Shown here piece after piece: positions 27,533 to 38,100 of a stretch of 64,000 bases of DNA (positions are counted from its first letter, which is position 1; each line of letters starts with the position of its first letter). The stretch comes from Paraburkholderia aromaticivorans (GTDB lineage: Bacteria; Pseudomonadota; Gammaproteobacteria; Burkholderiales; Burkholderiaceae): NCBI RefSeq assembly GCF_012689525.1, contig NZ_CP051515.1:3286001-3350000 (forward strand). Reading direction: 5' to 3'. The notes beneath the pieces were generated by a model. That model was not told the origin of the DNA, searched no databases, and saw only the letters and a list, made by a program, of their open reading frames with translations. The position numbers and the translations under genes are program-made.

Positions 27533-28273
27533 TTATTGTGAGACCTGGAATTTTTCGGATACCACCGAGGCCGGCTTGTTATCGGCGGCAACACTGAATT
27601 CGACGCGATAGAGACTACCGGGCTTCGCATCGTGAGGAATGGGGATGCGGACAGTGTCCACCACCTCACCGGGCTCGAAGGTGTGGTCTTCGGCGGTAGG
27701 GTGGCCAGGGAACAGAACGAGGGTTTCCTTGCCGTCGTCACCAATCACGTACAGCTTGCGGTCGATCGCGACCGACCGCTCTGCGCCGTCCGGCGTCATC
27801 AATGCAAAAGTGCTGTTGACGACAGCTTGTCCGTCTGCCTTCACCGGCCCGTCAATGGTGACCGAGTTGGCACGCACAACGACGCCCTGATTCGCTTTGT
27901 ACTTGAGCTCTTTCTTGACCTTCTCGAACGACTTGGTGTGCTGAATACTGGATTCAGGAACCCAGGAAGGATTCTTCTTGTAGCACGTATCAATCGCCGT
28001 GTAGTACGCAGTGGCGAATCCGGCCATGCCGCCGACCGCGGCGCCGATGACAGCACCCTTCGCTGCGTCGTTCTTCTTGTTCGATACCAGCATCGCTGCG
28101 AAGCCAGTCAATGCTCCGATGCCTGCTCCCTTTGCCGTCGCCACGATCTGTTCTTTTCGAACGCATGAGTTGAGGTCGTCGGTCGCCGATTCCTGAGCAT
28201 TCGCCCCGATAGACAGGATCAGCAGGCTCGTTGATACGGCAGCAACAATTGCCTTTTGCATGTTTTTGGTCAT
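27533..28273 (-). CDS. Exported glycine-zipper protein, first gene of cluster
   Basis: This 246-residue protein has a signal peptide cleaved near GANA|QES (about residue 26). A glycine-zipper hairpin follows (about 45-95: AKGAGIGALTGFAAML ... KGAVIGAAVGGMAGFATAYY), able to insert in or oligomerise at a membrane. The C-terminal half (about 115-246) is beta-rich and resembles an Ig-like domain (VVVRANSVTIDGPVKADG ... GEVVDTVRIPIPHDAKPGSLYRVEF). A second in-frame ATG four codons later is possible. It is separated from the caspase gene by 116 bases and is probably the first gene of the transcript. Function unknown; a pore- or envelope-associated role is only inference. Confidence 0.8.
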   Translation of the reverse strand: MTKNMQKAIVAAVSTSLLILSIGANAQESATDDLNSCVRKEQIVATAKGAGIGALTGFAAMLVSNKKNDAAKGAVIGAAVGGMAGFATAYYTAIDTCYKKNPSWVPESSIQHTKSFEKVKKELKYKANQGVVVRANSVTIDGPVKADGQAVVNSTFALMTPDGAERSVAIDRKLYVIGDDGKETLVLFPGHPTAEDHTFEPGEVVDTVRIPIPHDAKPGSLYRVEFSVAADNKPASVVSEKFQVSQ

Positions 28274-28683
28274 CTATCTGATTGTTCTAGTGTTTTATTG
28301 CAGCAACGTCACGACGCTTCTCTATTTACCGCGCCATCGCTACGCCTGATTTTTTAACTGGCCAGCGCTTCCCTCTCAAGTAGCGCATCCAATCACTTTC
28401 TATTTTCGGCAAAGGGCGCGGGAACTTTAGCACTTCAGTCACTTTTGTAGGCGTCGGCTTAAATTAATATTTTTTGGAGTTGCCTCGCCAACTACTTGAC
28501 AGATGCGAATTCACATTCAGAAATAGCGCGCAAACGTTTGGCGCAGTTTGGGTGCGATACAGCGCATCAATTCGTGCGCCATGGCGCGCTTGCATCCGCC
28601 TGGATAGTAGCGCTCTGTGCTAACGCGAGCGGCAAGGTCGTCGCCCACAAAATTGCGGACAGGTTCGTCCGTCCGCACCTCTT
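28274..28683. promoter_or_regulatory. AT-rich spacer upstream of caspase/tubulin cluster
   Basis: 410 bases without a convincing gene. It contains the most AT-rich sequence of the neighbourhood (around 28455-28480, TTAAATTAATATTTTTT), which is expected to include the promoter of the minus-strand cluster. I could not fix hexamers. Confidence 0.4.
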
Positions 28684-28833
28684 CTAACTTCCCCGCCGCT
28701 CATCTGGCATATGCCGCCGCATAAAAACATCAATACCATCCACACGCGACGAAGCAAACGCCCTAACCACCACCACAACAACGATACCCAAAACCACCAC
28801 CACAGCCGGAATCTCAAACAAGGTCATATCCAC
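28684..28833 (-). CDS. Predicted 49-residue membrane peptide
   Basis: GTG 28833 is preceded at optimal distance by GGAGG, giving a 49-residue protein: a short acidic start (DMTLFEIPAV), one very hydrophobic helix rich in Val (about 9-23), then a basic tail (FASSRVDGIDVFMRRHMPDE). An ATG two codons later (28827) is an alternative start. The gene is convergent with nothing and lies downstream of the APC permease, 166 bases from its stop. Codons are T/G-rich. A real small membrane protein seems likely because of the RBS and positive-inside charge pattern, but no family is recognised. Confidence 0.5.
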   Translation of the reverse strand: MDMTLFEIPAVVVVLGIVVVVVVRAFASSRVDGIDVFMRRHMPDERRGS

Positions 28834-28999
28834 GACAAACCTCCTCATAAACCAGGAGCAGCCACGGCGCACCACAACATCGCCGCGGCCACACCTCACA
28901 CTCCCAGTTTACGAAGCCAGGCCTCACCCACCAAACGAGCATTTTTCATCGATATGTGAGAAATACTCGCAGTAGCGCCAATACCGCGCCACCGCTCTG

Positions 29000-30460
29000 T
29001 TAATGCCGCTCCGGATAGCGCAACTTCGAATGATTCCGGCCATAAGACATATATATAGTCATCCCGATCACGAGCCACACGACAAGCCGCACCCACGTAA
29101 CGAGCGGCAGCCCAGCCATCAGCAACAGGCAAAACAGGATCCCCAGAATCGGCACGATCGGCACCGCAGGAACCCTGAAAGGACGTGAAGCATCGGAGTC
29201 ACTGCGCCGCAAATAAATCACAGCGCCGCACACAAGAATGAACGCGAACAAAGTGCCAATACTGACCATCTCTCCCAGCACGCTGATCGGCGTAAGCGCC
29301 GCCACGATCGCGACGATCGAACCAATCAGAATCTGGCTCAAATGAGGCGTCTGAAGACGCGGATGAACTCGCGCGAAAAGAGGCGGCAGCAAGCCATCCG
29401 TCGACATCGTGAAGAAAATGCGGCTCTGCCCGTACAGCAGCACGAGAATCACCGTGGTCAGTCCTGTCAGCGCACCGATCTTGATCAGAATCGAGAACCA
29501 GTTCATACCGATGGCATCCACACCCTTCGCGATCGGATCAGGAACATTCAGTTCAGCGTAGGGCACGAGCCCAGTGAGTACCCCCGCAACGAGGATGTAC
29601 AAAATCGTGCAGATGATCAGCGACCCCAGAATACCGATCGGCATGTCCCGTTGCGGTTTTTTCGCTTCCTGCGCCGCGGTGGAGACCGCATCGAAGCCGA
29701 TGAACGCAAAGAACACCACGGCCGAGCCACGCAGAATCCCGCTCATGCCAAAGTTACCGAACTCGCCGGTATTCGCGGGAATAAACGGATGCCAGTTCGC
29801 CGGCTTGATGAAGAACACGCCGATCGCGATAAAAGCCACCACCACCACCAGCTTGACCGCCACCATGACGTTGTTGAGCCGCGCGGATTCCTTCGTACCG
29901 AGCACGAGCATGGTGGTAAGAATGGCGATGATCACTACCGCGGGCAGATTGACGATGCCTGTCGCGGTGGTGCCATCGGCTAGCTTGATGACGGTGCCGG
30001 GTGCGGTCGCTAGAACGGGCGGGATATTGATCCCCACGTTATGCAGCAAGCTCACGATATAACCGGACCATCCGACCGCGACCGTGGCGGCGCCCATCGC
30101 GTATTCGAGGATCAAGTCCCAGCCGATGATCCACGCGAATATTTCACCCAGCGTGGCATAGGTGTAGGTGTAACTGCTGCCGCATACCGGCAACATCGCA
30201 GCCAGTTCCGAATAGCAGAGGCCGACGAACGCGCACGCAATGCCGCCGAGTACGAACGACAAGATGATGCTCGGGCCGGCGAATTGCGCTGCGGCGGTGC
30301 CCGTCAGAACGAAGATGCCGGCGCCGATGATGGCGCCGATGCCCATCGCGGTGATGCTGGTGGCGCCGAGTGATTTCGATAGTGCGTGGCCTTCATCCGC
30401 GTCGGCGCTTCCTACAATATCGGCGACGGATTTTCGTGCCATGTAGCTCGTATCAGCCAT
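29000..30460 (-). CDS. APC-family amino acid permease
   Basis: This 486-residue, about 12-helix inner-membrane transporter has the APC signature MGIGAIIGAGIFVLTG (about 39-54) and the segment GFDAVSTAAQEAKKPQRDMP, with the Glu typical of cationic-amino-acid/YfnA-type carriers. It likely imports amino acids by proton symport; the exact substrate is unknown. It is transcribed alone; kup is upstream in the same direction, separated by 210 bases. Confidence 0.91.
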   Translation of the reverse strand: MADTSYMARKSVADIVGSADADEGHALSKSLGATSITAMGIGAIIGAGIFVLTGTAAAQFAGPSIILSFVLGGIACAFVGLCYSELAAMLPVCGSSYTYTYATLGEIFAWIIGWDLILEYAMGAATVAVGWSGYIVSLLHNVGINIPPVLATAPGTVIKLADGTTATGIVNLPAVVIIAILTTMLVLGTKESARLNNVMVAVKLVVVVAFIAIGVFFIKPANWHPFIPANTGEFGNFGMSGILRGSAVVFFAFIGFDAVSTAAQEAKKPQRDMPIGILGSLIICTILYILVAGVLTGLVPYAELNVPDPIAKGVDAIGMNWFSILIKIGALTGLTTVILVLLYGQSRIFFTMSTDGLLPPLFARVHPRLQTPHLSQILIGSIVAIVAALTPISVLGEMVSIGTLFAFILVCGAVIYLRRSDSDASRPFRVPAVPIVPILGILFCLLLMAGLPLVTWVRLVVWLVIGMTIYMSYGRNHSKLRYPERH

Positions 30461-30670
30461 GATGAGTCGTCCCGTTCAAATGGTGTTGGGCACGAGCCGA
30501 CTCAGTTTGCTTCGGCTCGCGGAGCACGACAAAAACATCTGTTACTGAAGACTAGCGGGGTAGGGTAAAGGGAAATAGAAAATTCAGTGTATTCCGAATT
30601 AAAAGCAAAGTGAATATTTGATTCTCTCTCGCCCGCGGACAAAGCTTTTGCTCGCGTTCTTAGGTAATCC

Positions 30671-32596
30671 TCAAATCTCTACCCGTGCCCCCAACTCAAT
30701 TACTCGATTGGCCGGCAGCTTCAGATAAGCCGCGACGTTACCCACGTTATGCAACATGACGGAGAACAAACGCTCTCGCCACATCGCCATGCCGCTATCA
30801 CGCGTGGGCACCAGGGTCGCACGGCTCAGGAAGTAGGAAGTCTCCGCCGGCTCGAATGCCAAACCGTACGCCTTGCAAACTTCAAGTGCACGCGGTAGAT
30901 CGACTTCATCCATGAAACCATACGTGATCGTGACCTGGTAGCACTCCGAATCGAGTGGATGCACGCTCACACGTTCACTGGCAGGCACCCACGGTATCTC
31001 CTCGTTGTTCACCGTCACGAAGACGACGCGTTTGTGCAGCACGCGGTTATGCATCAGATTGTTGATCAACGAATGCGGCACACCGTCAGGATCGGGCGAC
31101 AGAAAGATCGCCGTGCCACCGCATCGCATGGGCGATTCCTTCAGCAGCGTCGCCAGATAAGGCTTGAGCGGCGTCGTCCCGGCTCTCACGCGCGCTTCGG
31201 CACGCATCATCTCCCAGCCTCGTCCCCAGGTCGCCATGATCGTATAGATAATCAGCCCGACCAGAAGCGGGAACCAGCCGCCTTGCATGAGCTTCATCAG
31301 GTTCGCGGAGAAGAACGCCGCGTCGATCACGAAGAAGAAACCGGTCGCAAACACGCATAGCAGCCAGTTGTAGTGCCACGCATAGCGAATGACGAAGAAC
31401 GTCAGGATGGTCGTGATCAGCATCGTGCCGGTAACGGCGATACCGTACGCGGAACCGAGCGCCGTGGATGAACCGAAGCCGAGCACAGCGGCCACGACGG
31501 CGGCCAGTAACGTCCAGTTGATGCCTGGCACGTAGATTTGCCCCATCTCCCTTTCCGACGTGTAGACGACGTTCATGCGCGGCAGAAAGCCGAGTTGCAT
31601 CGCCTGCTTCGTCATCGAATACGTGCCCGAGATAACGGCTTGCGACGCGATCACGGTCGCGACCGTCGAGAGCACGATCATCGGATACAGCGCCCATTGC
31701 GGAAACAGTTTGTAGAACGGATTTTGCAGCGCGCCCGGATCGGCGAGCAGCAACGCGCCCTGCCCCAGATAGTTCAGCGCGAGTGCGGGAAACACGAGGC
31801 CGAACCACGTTAGCCGGATCGGCTTCGCGCCGAAATGTCCCATGTCGGCATACAGCGCTTCCGCGCCGGTCAACGACAAAACGACCGCGCCCAAAGCAAC
31901 GAACGCCAGCCACCGATGATGCAGGCAGAACGCCAGCCCCGTGAGCGGGTTGAGCGCGACGAGAATCGCGGGCGCCCGCATCATGTTGACGACGCCCACC
32001 ACGGCAAGCACGATGAACCAGAGCACCATCACCGGCCCGAACACGATGCCGATGCCGGCCGTGCCACGCTTCTGCACCAGGAACAGCGTGACCAGCGCAA
32101 CCAGCGTCACGGGAATCACGCAGGTCTTGAGAAACGGTGCGGCCACTTCGAGACCTTCGACCGCGCTCAACACCGAGATCGCCGGCGTAATCACACTGTC
32201 GCCGTAAAAGAGCGCGGCGCCCATGATGCCGATGCCCAGCAACGTATGGCGCAAGCGCGGCCGCGCCGCGACCGACGACGCAGCCAGCGCCAGCAGCGCC
32301 ATAATGCCGCCCTCGCCGTGATTGTTCGCGCGGAGAATCAACGTGACGTATTTGAGCGAGACGACGACGATCAGCGACCAGACGATCAGCGACACGATGC
32401 CGACCACATTCAGCGCGTTGAGCGACAGTCCGTTGGCGGGATCGAACACCGTCTGCAGCGTGTACAGCGGGCTGGTGCCGATGTCGCCATACACCACACC
32501 CAATGCTGCAAGCGCGAGTGCAGGCATCGCCGGGCGGTGATGCCCGCGCCCGCCGGAATTGCCCGCATCGGGCGCGGCGGATACTGACTGGCTCAT
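30671..32596 (-). CDS. kup: Potassium uptake protein Kup
   Basis: This 641-residue K+/H+ symporter of the KUP/HAK family carries the N-terminal signature ALGVVYGDIGTSPLYTLQTVF (first helix), GDSVITPAISVLSAVEGLEV, and TGAEALYADMGHFG. About 12 membrane helices are followed by a cytoplasmic C-terminal domain of around 170 residues. ATG 32596 is preferred: TGGAGCGAG precedes it and the upstream 64 residues are not conserved. It is a constitutive low-affinity K+ uptake system in the family; nothing in this sequence shows regulation. Confidence 0.95.
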   Translation of the reverse strand: MSQSVSAAPDAGNSGGRGHHRPAMPALALAALGVVYGDIGTSPLYTLQTVFDPANGLSLNALNVVGIVSLIVWSLIVVVSLKYVTLILRANNHGEGGIMALLALAASSVAARPRLRHTLLGIGIMGAALFYGDSVITPAISVLSAVEGLEVAAPFLKTCVIPVTLVALVTLFLVQKRGTAGIGIVFGPVMVLWFIVLAVVGVVNMMRAPAILVALNPLTGLAFCLHHRWLAFVALGAVVLSLTGAEALYADMGHFGAKPIRLTWFGLVFPALALNYLGQGALLLADPGALQNPFYKLFPQWALYPMIVLSTVATVIASQAVISGTYSMTKQAMQLGFLPRMNVVYTSEREMGQIYVPGINWTLLAAVVAAVLGFGSSTALGSAYGIAVTGTMLITTILTFFVIRYAWHYNWLLCVFATGFFFVIDAAFFSANLMKLMQGGWFPLLVGLIIYTIMATWGRGWEMMRAEARVRAGTTPLKPYLATLLKESPMRCGGTAIFLSPDPDGVPHSLINNLMHNRVLHKRVVFVTVNNEEIPWVPASERVSVHPLDSECYQVTITYGFMDEVDLPRALEVCKAYGLAFEPAETSYFLSRATLVPTRDSGMAMWRERLFSVMLHNVGNVAAYLKLPANRVIELGARVEI

Positions 32597-32994
32597 GTCT
32601 CGCTCCAGTTTCGCGTTCTCGCGGTGCAACATAAGGCCTGGGCCGGTGCACGTGCGGAACCGATTCATGCTTTTATCAGGCCTCGTTTTTTTCGAGGAGT
32701 CGCCTGCGTCCCACGCAACAGTCAGCATCGAGGAAGCAACTTCCGTACGAGGAACGCGCGTCCCATTGCCCTGACGCCTAACGCGCATTCATATTGTTCT
32801 GATGTTTTTTTGCGTACGCTGCCTTCCGCGAACGTGACCTGTCTCTTTTCCTGAAGGACGGTGTGCCACTAATTCAACATATACCATCGGCCGTTTGCCA
32901 CGCTACTCATACGTGAAGTAGCGACAGATTTATTTCGTGGGCACGCATGCACGGCGCAGGCAGCATTACATAAGCCTTTCGTCATGGTATGCTC

Positions 32995-33110
32995 GCACCT
33001 GTCTTTGGGGAGTAGCCGGCTTCTACCCAGAAGCGCCTGCATCAACATGCTCGGTCGCGCAGACCGTGGTGCAGGTAGCCCTTTGGTTGGCAAGACCATC
33101 GACACACTAC
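32995..33110 (+). ncRNA. yybP-ykoY manganese riboswitch
   Basis: The RNA upstream of mntP has both invariant blocks of the yybP-ykoY class: GGGGAGTAGCC (33007-33017) in the L1 region and GGCAAGACC (33089-33097) in the L3 region. They bracket a helical arm with ATCAACATGCTCG. A P1 stem can pair GTCTTTGG (about 33001-33008) with CCATCGAC (about 33096-33103) with an internal mismatch. The family senses Mn2+ and turns on efflux genes such as mntP, which begins 60 bases downstream. Edges are approximate. Confidence 0.9.
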
Positions 33111-33170
33111 GCGACCGGTCGGGCGCGGCGGTGTGTCGCGGTTTTCCGCCCGACCTCGAGCCCTCCTCTC

Positions 33171-33740
33171 ATGAATCCTGTCGCAACGCTGTTCCTTGCT
33201 TTCGCCATGTCCACCGACGCCTTTGCGGCCGCAATCGGCAAAGGCGCCACGCTCAATCGCCCTCATTGGCGCGAGGCTGTCAGGACGGGACTCATCTTCG
33301 GCGTCATCGAAGCGCTGACGCCCCTGGTCGGATGGTTTCTCGGCAAAGCTGCAGCGCAATACGTCTCGGCATGGGATCACTGGATCGCGTTTTCGCTGCT
33401 GTTGGTCCTCGGCGCCCGCATGGTGTTCAACAGCTTTGCCGACAAGGAAATCGAGGAGACGAAACCGTCGACTCATTCATTCTGGTTGCTGGCGCTGACC
33501 GGCTTTGCCACGAGTATCGACGCCATGGCGGTCGGTGCGAGCCTCGCTTTCGTGGACGTCAACATCTATTCCACGGCCGCCGCGATCGGTCTCGCCACCA
33601 TGGCGATGGTCACGATCGGTGTGATGCTCGGCCGCGTCATCGGGCATGTGGCGGGCAGACGTGCGGAGCTGGCGGGTGGCGTCATGCTGATCGGTATTGG
33701 CAGCACGATCCTGGCTGAGCATCTGAAGATCATTGGCTAG
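33171..33740 (+). CDS. mntP: Manganese efflux pump MntP
   Basis: This 189-residue, six-helix inner-membrane protein exports Mn2+. The family motifs [13 protein letters not shown] (about 12-24) and [17 protein letters not shown] (about 112-128) carry the two conserved Asp residues in a pseudo-twofold repeat. ATG 33171 follows a Pro/Leu-rich spacer; a longer in-frame ORF upstream runs through the riboswitch and was rejected. Expression should be turned on by Mn2+ via the yybP-ykoY element immediately upstream. Confidence 0.95.
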   Translation: MNPVATLFLAFAMSTDAFAAAIGKGATLNRPHWREAVRTGLIFGVIEALTPLVGWFLGKAAAQYVSAWDHWIAFSLLLVLGARMVFNSFADKEIEETKPSTHSFWLLALTGFATSIDAMAVGASLAFVDVNIYSTAAAIGLATMAMVTIGVMLGRVIGHVAGRRAELAGGVMLIGIGSTILAEHLKIIG

Positions 33741-33887
33741 ACGGTGCTTGACGGCCGCCAGCGGATCTCCGTTTCTTTCGGCGCAATCGACGTCTGACGC
33801 CGCCGACCGCCTGTATGATGGCGGTTCGCGCTCGACCTAAAGTCCACGCAAACGCATCCATTCACGACAACCCAGAGGAAGATTGGC

Positions 33888-34208
33888 ATGACGGCCGCAA
33901 CGCAATTCGATCAGGTTTCCATTGTTAAACGAGCCAACGTCTACTTCGACGGCAAGTGCGTCTCGCACACCGTGCTGTTCGCCGACGGCACGCGCAAAAC
34001 GCTTGGCGTGATCCTGCCGGGCGCGCTCAACTTCGGCACCGACGCGCCGGAACTCATGGAAGTGCAGGCCGGCCAATGCCGCATCCGCCTCGAGGGCAGT
34101 GACGAGTGGAAGACGTATGGTGCGGGCGAGTCGTTCTCGGTACCCGGAAAAAGCCGCTTCGACATCGACGTGATCGAAACGCTCGACTACATCTGCAGCT
34201 ATCTGTAA
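33888..34208 (+). CDS. ppnP: Pyrimidine/purine nucleoside phosphorylase (YaiE family)
   Basis: This 106-residue cupin-fold protein belongs to the DUF1255/PpnP family, which phosphorolyses nucleosides to base and ribose-1-phosphate. Hallmarks are the N-terminal [39 protein letters not shown] and [14 protein letters not shown]. Length matches the family. GAGGAAGATTGGC provides the RBS before ATG. It is a stand-alone gene 147 bases after mntP. Confidence 0.93.
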   Translation: MTAATQFDQVSIVKRANVYFDGKCVSHTVLFADGTRKTLGVILPGALNFGTDAPELMEVQAGQCRIRLEGSDEWKTYGAGESFSVPGKSRFDIDVIETLDYICSYL

Positions 34209-34335
34209 AACGTGTCGCGTCGCACGACGTTGGAAGAACGCGCGTATTCAAGCGCGTCATTGATAATCGCCGGTTGGGCACGAGCCACCACCCAACCGAC
34301 GAAGGGACAAGTACGGATCGAAGATTCCGTTGAGA

Positions 34336-34707
34336 TCAACGGCGTTTCATCTTGATCACGCGCGAAATCTGACCCAGCGTGAATCCACTGTTCTCCACGT
34401 ACTTTGCGTAGTCAACGGGAGCAGTAAACGATTCCTCGGTGACGTACTCGCCCATGTAACGGAATCGGTCAGTTGCCGTTCGGACAAAAACAGGCAGTGG
34501 CTCGGTCTGTCGCGCAAGCGTTCGGCCTGCCGCTCGTGAGGCGGCGCTACCATCGCAGACGATCACATCCGGGGCATACGGGTTGAGATCCTGACGCAAT
34601 CGCGCGGCGACGACCTTTCCGCCCTTCACGGGCAAGAATGCCTGTTTGCATCCTCCCGTCACCCGATGAATATCTTCCCGAGAATACTCTTTGCCAATAT
34701 CAAACAT
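34336..34707 (-). CDS. Conserved hypothetical protein, possibly SRA-like
   Basis: This 123-residue protein is not firmly recognised. It reads as one compact alpha/beta domain: FDIGKEYSREDIHRVTGG, FLPVKGGKVVAARLRQDLNP, DVIVCDG, then PVFVRTATDRFRYMGEYVTEE and a basic end ISRVIKMKRR. The phrase RFRYMGEYxVxES resembles SRA-like or other DNA-modification-associated small domains, so a link to modified-DNA recognition is possible, but evidence is thin. It is transcribed on the minus strand toward ppnP, with 127 bases between. Confidence 0.65.
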   Translation of the reverse strand: MFDIGKEYSREDIHRVTGGCKQAFLPVKGGKVVAARLRQDLNPYAPDVIVCDGSAASRAAGRTLARQTEPLPVFVRTATDRFRYMGEYVTEESFTAPVDYAKYVENSGFTLGQISRVIKMKRR

Positions 34708-35198
34708 GATTTTTCTCCCAAGAATGACGCCTGGCTATAAAGCAGTGGCATCAAGCGGAGCGATGATATCGACCTGTATCTAAATCCCTCGTATAAAGCG
34801 CGAGCTTCTTGATAAAGAAAGCATGCAGATTGCAGCGGGTTGCATCCGGGGCTCGCCGCGCGCTCCGATACGCCGCATTAACGGTACATGCCCTTCGGTT
34901 TTATAAGTTCGTTATACGGTTGGTGAGAGAATCACGAAGTCACAGCGCGAGGTTCTGCATGCTTCGATTGAGATTTCGTCAATACGAGAACAATGCAGTA
35001 GCCGCTATCTCTATCGCCGCAATCGTATCGTTCGCGTTCTTTTCGTAGACGGTTGCCGCAAGCGCTTGTAGGAACACGCCGAGGGATGTTGGGGCGAAAA
35101 CCGCACGAAGTGCATGGATCGCCCATACGCCGAGGATGGGTTTCTACGAGCGCTTGCGTCAGCGTTGCGCTACTGACCACGCGCTACTTATCTCGCGT
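34708..35198. other. 491-base gap, nothing recognised
   Basis: No open frame with neighbouring codon bias, RNA element or repeat was identified. A 79-codon plus-strand frame (34809-35048) has no RBS and poor codon use. The right part should serve as terminator region of the GGDEF/EAL gene, and the left part as promoter of the 34336-34707 gene. Confidence 0.4.
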
Positions 35199-38100
35199 TC
35201 ATTCAGCCACGCACTGACGTGTCTCGACGCTGCTCAACAGCGCTTCAAAATCCTCGATGGGAAGCGGGCGGCAGAAATAATAGCCCTGATACGCGTAGCA
35301 TCCCGCTGCAGCAAGGAAATCCCGCTGAGCCTCCGTTTCGACGCCTTCGGCGATCACGCCCAAACCGAGGCTGCGCGCAAGCGCCACGATAGTTCTGGCA
35401 ATCACAGCGTCGTTGGGATCGACGAGGACGTCGCGCACGAATGAGCGGTCGATTTTCAACTGATCCAAAGGCAGGCGCTTCAAATAGGACAGCGACGAAT
35501 AGCCGATGCCAAAATCGTCGAGTGCAAAGACGATGCCTTTCGCTTTCAGCGCGCTCATCTTCTCGATGATGTCCTGCACGTTGTCGACCAGCACGCTTTC
35601 CGTCAGTTCCAGTTTCAACCTGTCGGGCCGCGCGCCGGTGCGACCGATGATCGTCAATACGTTGGCCACGAAATCGGCTTCGCGGAACTGCTGGACGCTG
35701 ACGTTGACCGCAATCGTGAGATGCGCCATATCAGGCCGCGTTGCCCATTGCGCCAGTTGCGCGCAGGCAGCCTCCAGCACCCAGCTTCCCAGCGCCAGGA
35801 TCAGTCCGGTCTCTTCGGCCAGCGGAATGAACTCAGCAGGCGGCACGATACCGCGCTGCGGATGCTGCCAGCGCACCAGCGCTTCCGCGCCCGTTACGCG
35901 GGTACCGACGACCTGCGCCTGGTAGTGGAGCAGGAACTGATTGTCCTCGATTGCATTGCGCAAGCCTGCTTCCAGCGCGGCTCGCTGCACCACGACGGTC
36001 TGCATGTCCGGGTCGAAGAAACGCACGGCATTGCGTCCTCGCTCCTTGGACTTGTACATCGCGAGGTCGGCCTGCTTGAGGAGTTCGTCGATCGAGGCCT
36101 GATGCCCTCTGAACACGGTGGCGCCGATGCTCGCGCTAGTGCGGTATTCGATCTTGCCAAGCTGATACGGACTGCCCAGCACGGCGAGGATTCGTTCGCC
36201 CACGGCCTCCGTCTGGTTGGCCGCCTCCTGCCGGTTCTTGTGCAGATTGCCGAGCACCACCACGAACTCGTCGCCGCCCACTCGGGCCACGGTGTCGCTT
36301 TCGAGTACGCTGTCTGCCAGACGCTGCGCCACTTGCTGCAGCAGCAGATCGCCTTTGTCGTGACCCAAGGTGTCGTTCAACGTCTTGAAGTGATCCAGGT
36401 CGATGAACAGCAGCGCGCCACACGCTTCGTTCCGGGCGCTGGCCGTGATTGCCTGCCTCAAGCGATCCAGCAGCAGCGTGCGATTGGGCAATCGGGTCAG
36501 CGCATCGAAGAAAGCCAGTTCCTTGATTCGCTCTTCGGCGATCTTGCGTTCGGTAATGTCGTGATGCGTACCGACATAGTGACTGACGATTCCGTCTTCG
36601 CTCATCACAGCGGAGATCGTGAGCCATTTCGGGTACACCTCGCCGTTCTTGCGGCGATCCCAGATTTCTCCTTGCCATCCGCCGGCACCGTGAATCGCTT
36701 CCCACATCTCCTGGAAGAATGCGGCGTCGTGGCGGCCGGACCGAAGCACGCGCGGTGTCTGGCCCACGATTTCCTCGGCCGTATAACCGGTACATTCGGT
36801 GAAAGCCGAGTTCACGCGCAGAATGGTGGCGCTCGCGTCGGTGATCATCATCGGTTCCATCGAGTCGAATGCGACAGCGGCAATGCGCAGTTCAGCCTCG
36901 ACCTGTTTGCGCTCGGTAATGTCGCGGCCGCTCGTGCGAAAGCCGATGAATTCGCCCTTGGAATCGGTAATCGGAACCCAGGACGCCGACAGCCACATGA
37001 GCGAACCGTCCTTGCGAACGCAGCGAAACTCGAGGTCATCGCCGCGCAAACCCTGTAGCGCCTTCTGGAATTCAGGTGCCACGCGGGGAATGTCCTCGGG
37101 ATAAATCACGGTGCCGGCAAAATCCGGTAAGGCCATGCACTCGTCGACGGTATAGCCGATGTACGCCTCCACCGCCGAGTTGATCCAGCGCGGCTTGCCG
37201 TCGGGTCCCCACCAGATTTCCCAGTTGACCGTACAGTCGGCAATCGCGCGGAATTTCTCCTCGTTCTCGCGCAATTCTTTTGTCATTGCCGAGGCAAGCC
37301 GCATCGCGCGGCCGCGGCCGGTCATCATTAGCCAGGTGAGCAGCGCCAGCAGCAGGCTGAGACCCGTGCCGGTGCTGGCGATCGGGAGCGCGGCGTTACG
37401 GCCGAAGCGAGCCTTGAAGTCGTCCTGGGCGCTCATCGACAGTGTCCAGTCATGTCCGCCGACAACCAGATATTCGTTGGCCGACATGTCCGCAGCCCGA
37501 TGATGGCCAGGCGCCTCAGGCGTTCTGTGCAAAAGCGCGGCGGCCGACGTTTCGACGCCATCGTAAATAGCGATGGTGAGGCCGGGCGGCTGCTCGCCGT
37601 ACAGGCTGGCGATGACATCGTGCATGCGGAACGACGCGAACACCCAGCCCACCAGGTGCGCGCGGCGCTGTGCGACGCTGTCTTGCGGCTGGCCTCGTGC
37701 ATAAATCGGCAGATACATGATGAAGCCGGGGCGAGCATTGCCGCCGGCATCCACCGAGAGGCGGACCTTCCCGGAAAGGGTCGCCATGCCGGAGTCGCGC
37801 GCCTTCTCCAAGGCACGCCGCCGCACCGGGTCGGCCCATGCATCGAAACCGGGCGCCGCGCGATTGATGCCGATGAACGGCTCGCGCTGGATGATGGGCG
37901 CGTAGTTTTCGCGCGAGCCTTTGGGCTCGATCGCGTAGTCGGGCACACCCTGCCGGCGGATGGCCGCTATATGCTCGATCTTTTGCGTCGCCGGCACCCA
38001 CGCGACAATGCCGATGGCCTGGATGCCGGAGAAGTTGGCGTCGAGGTTGAGCGTGCCGACGTAGTCACGAAACCGGTCGCGGTCGATCTCGCCTGTCGAG

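Noticed and set aside
31086..32651. 521-codon minus frame within kup
   Set aside because: Out-of-frame shadow of Kup, Arg-rich translation with no hydrophobic helices.
34809..35048. 79-codon plus frame in the gap before the GGDEF gene
   Set aside because: No RBS, poor codon bias, no recognised domain.
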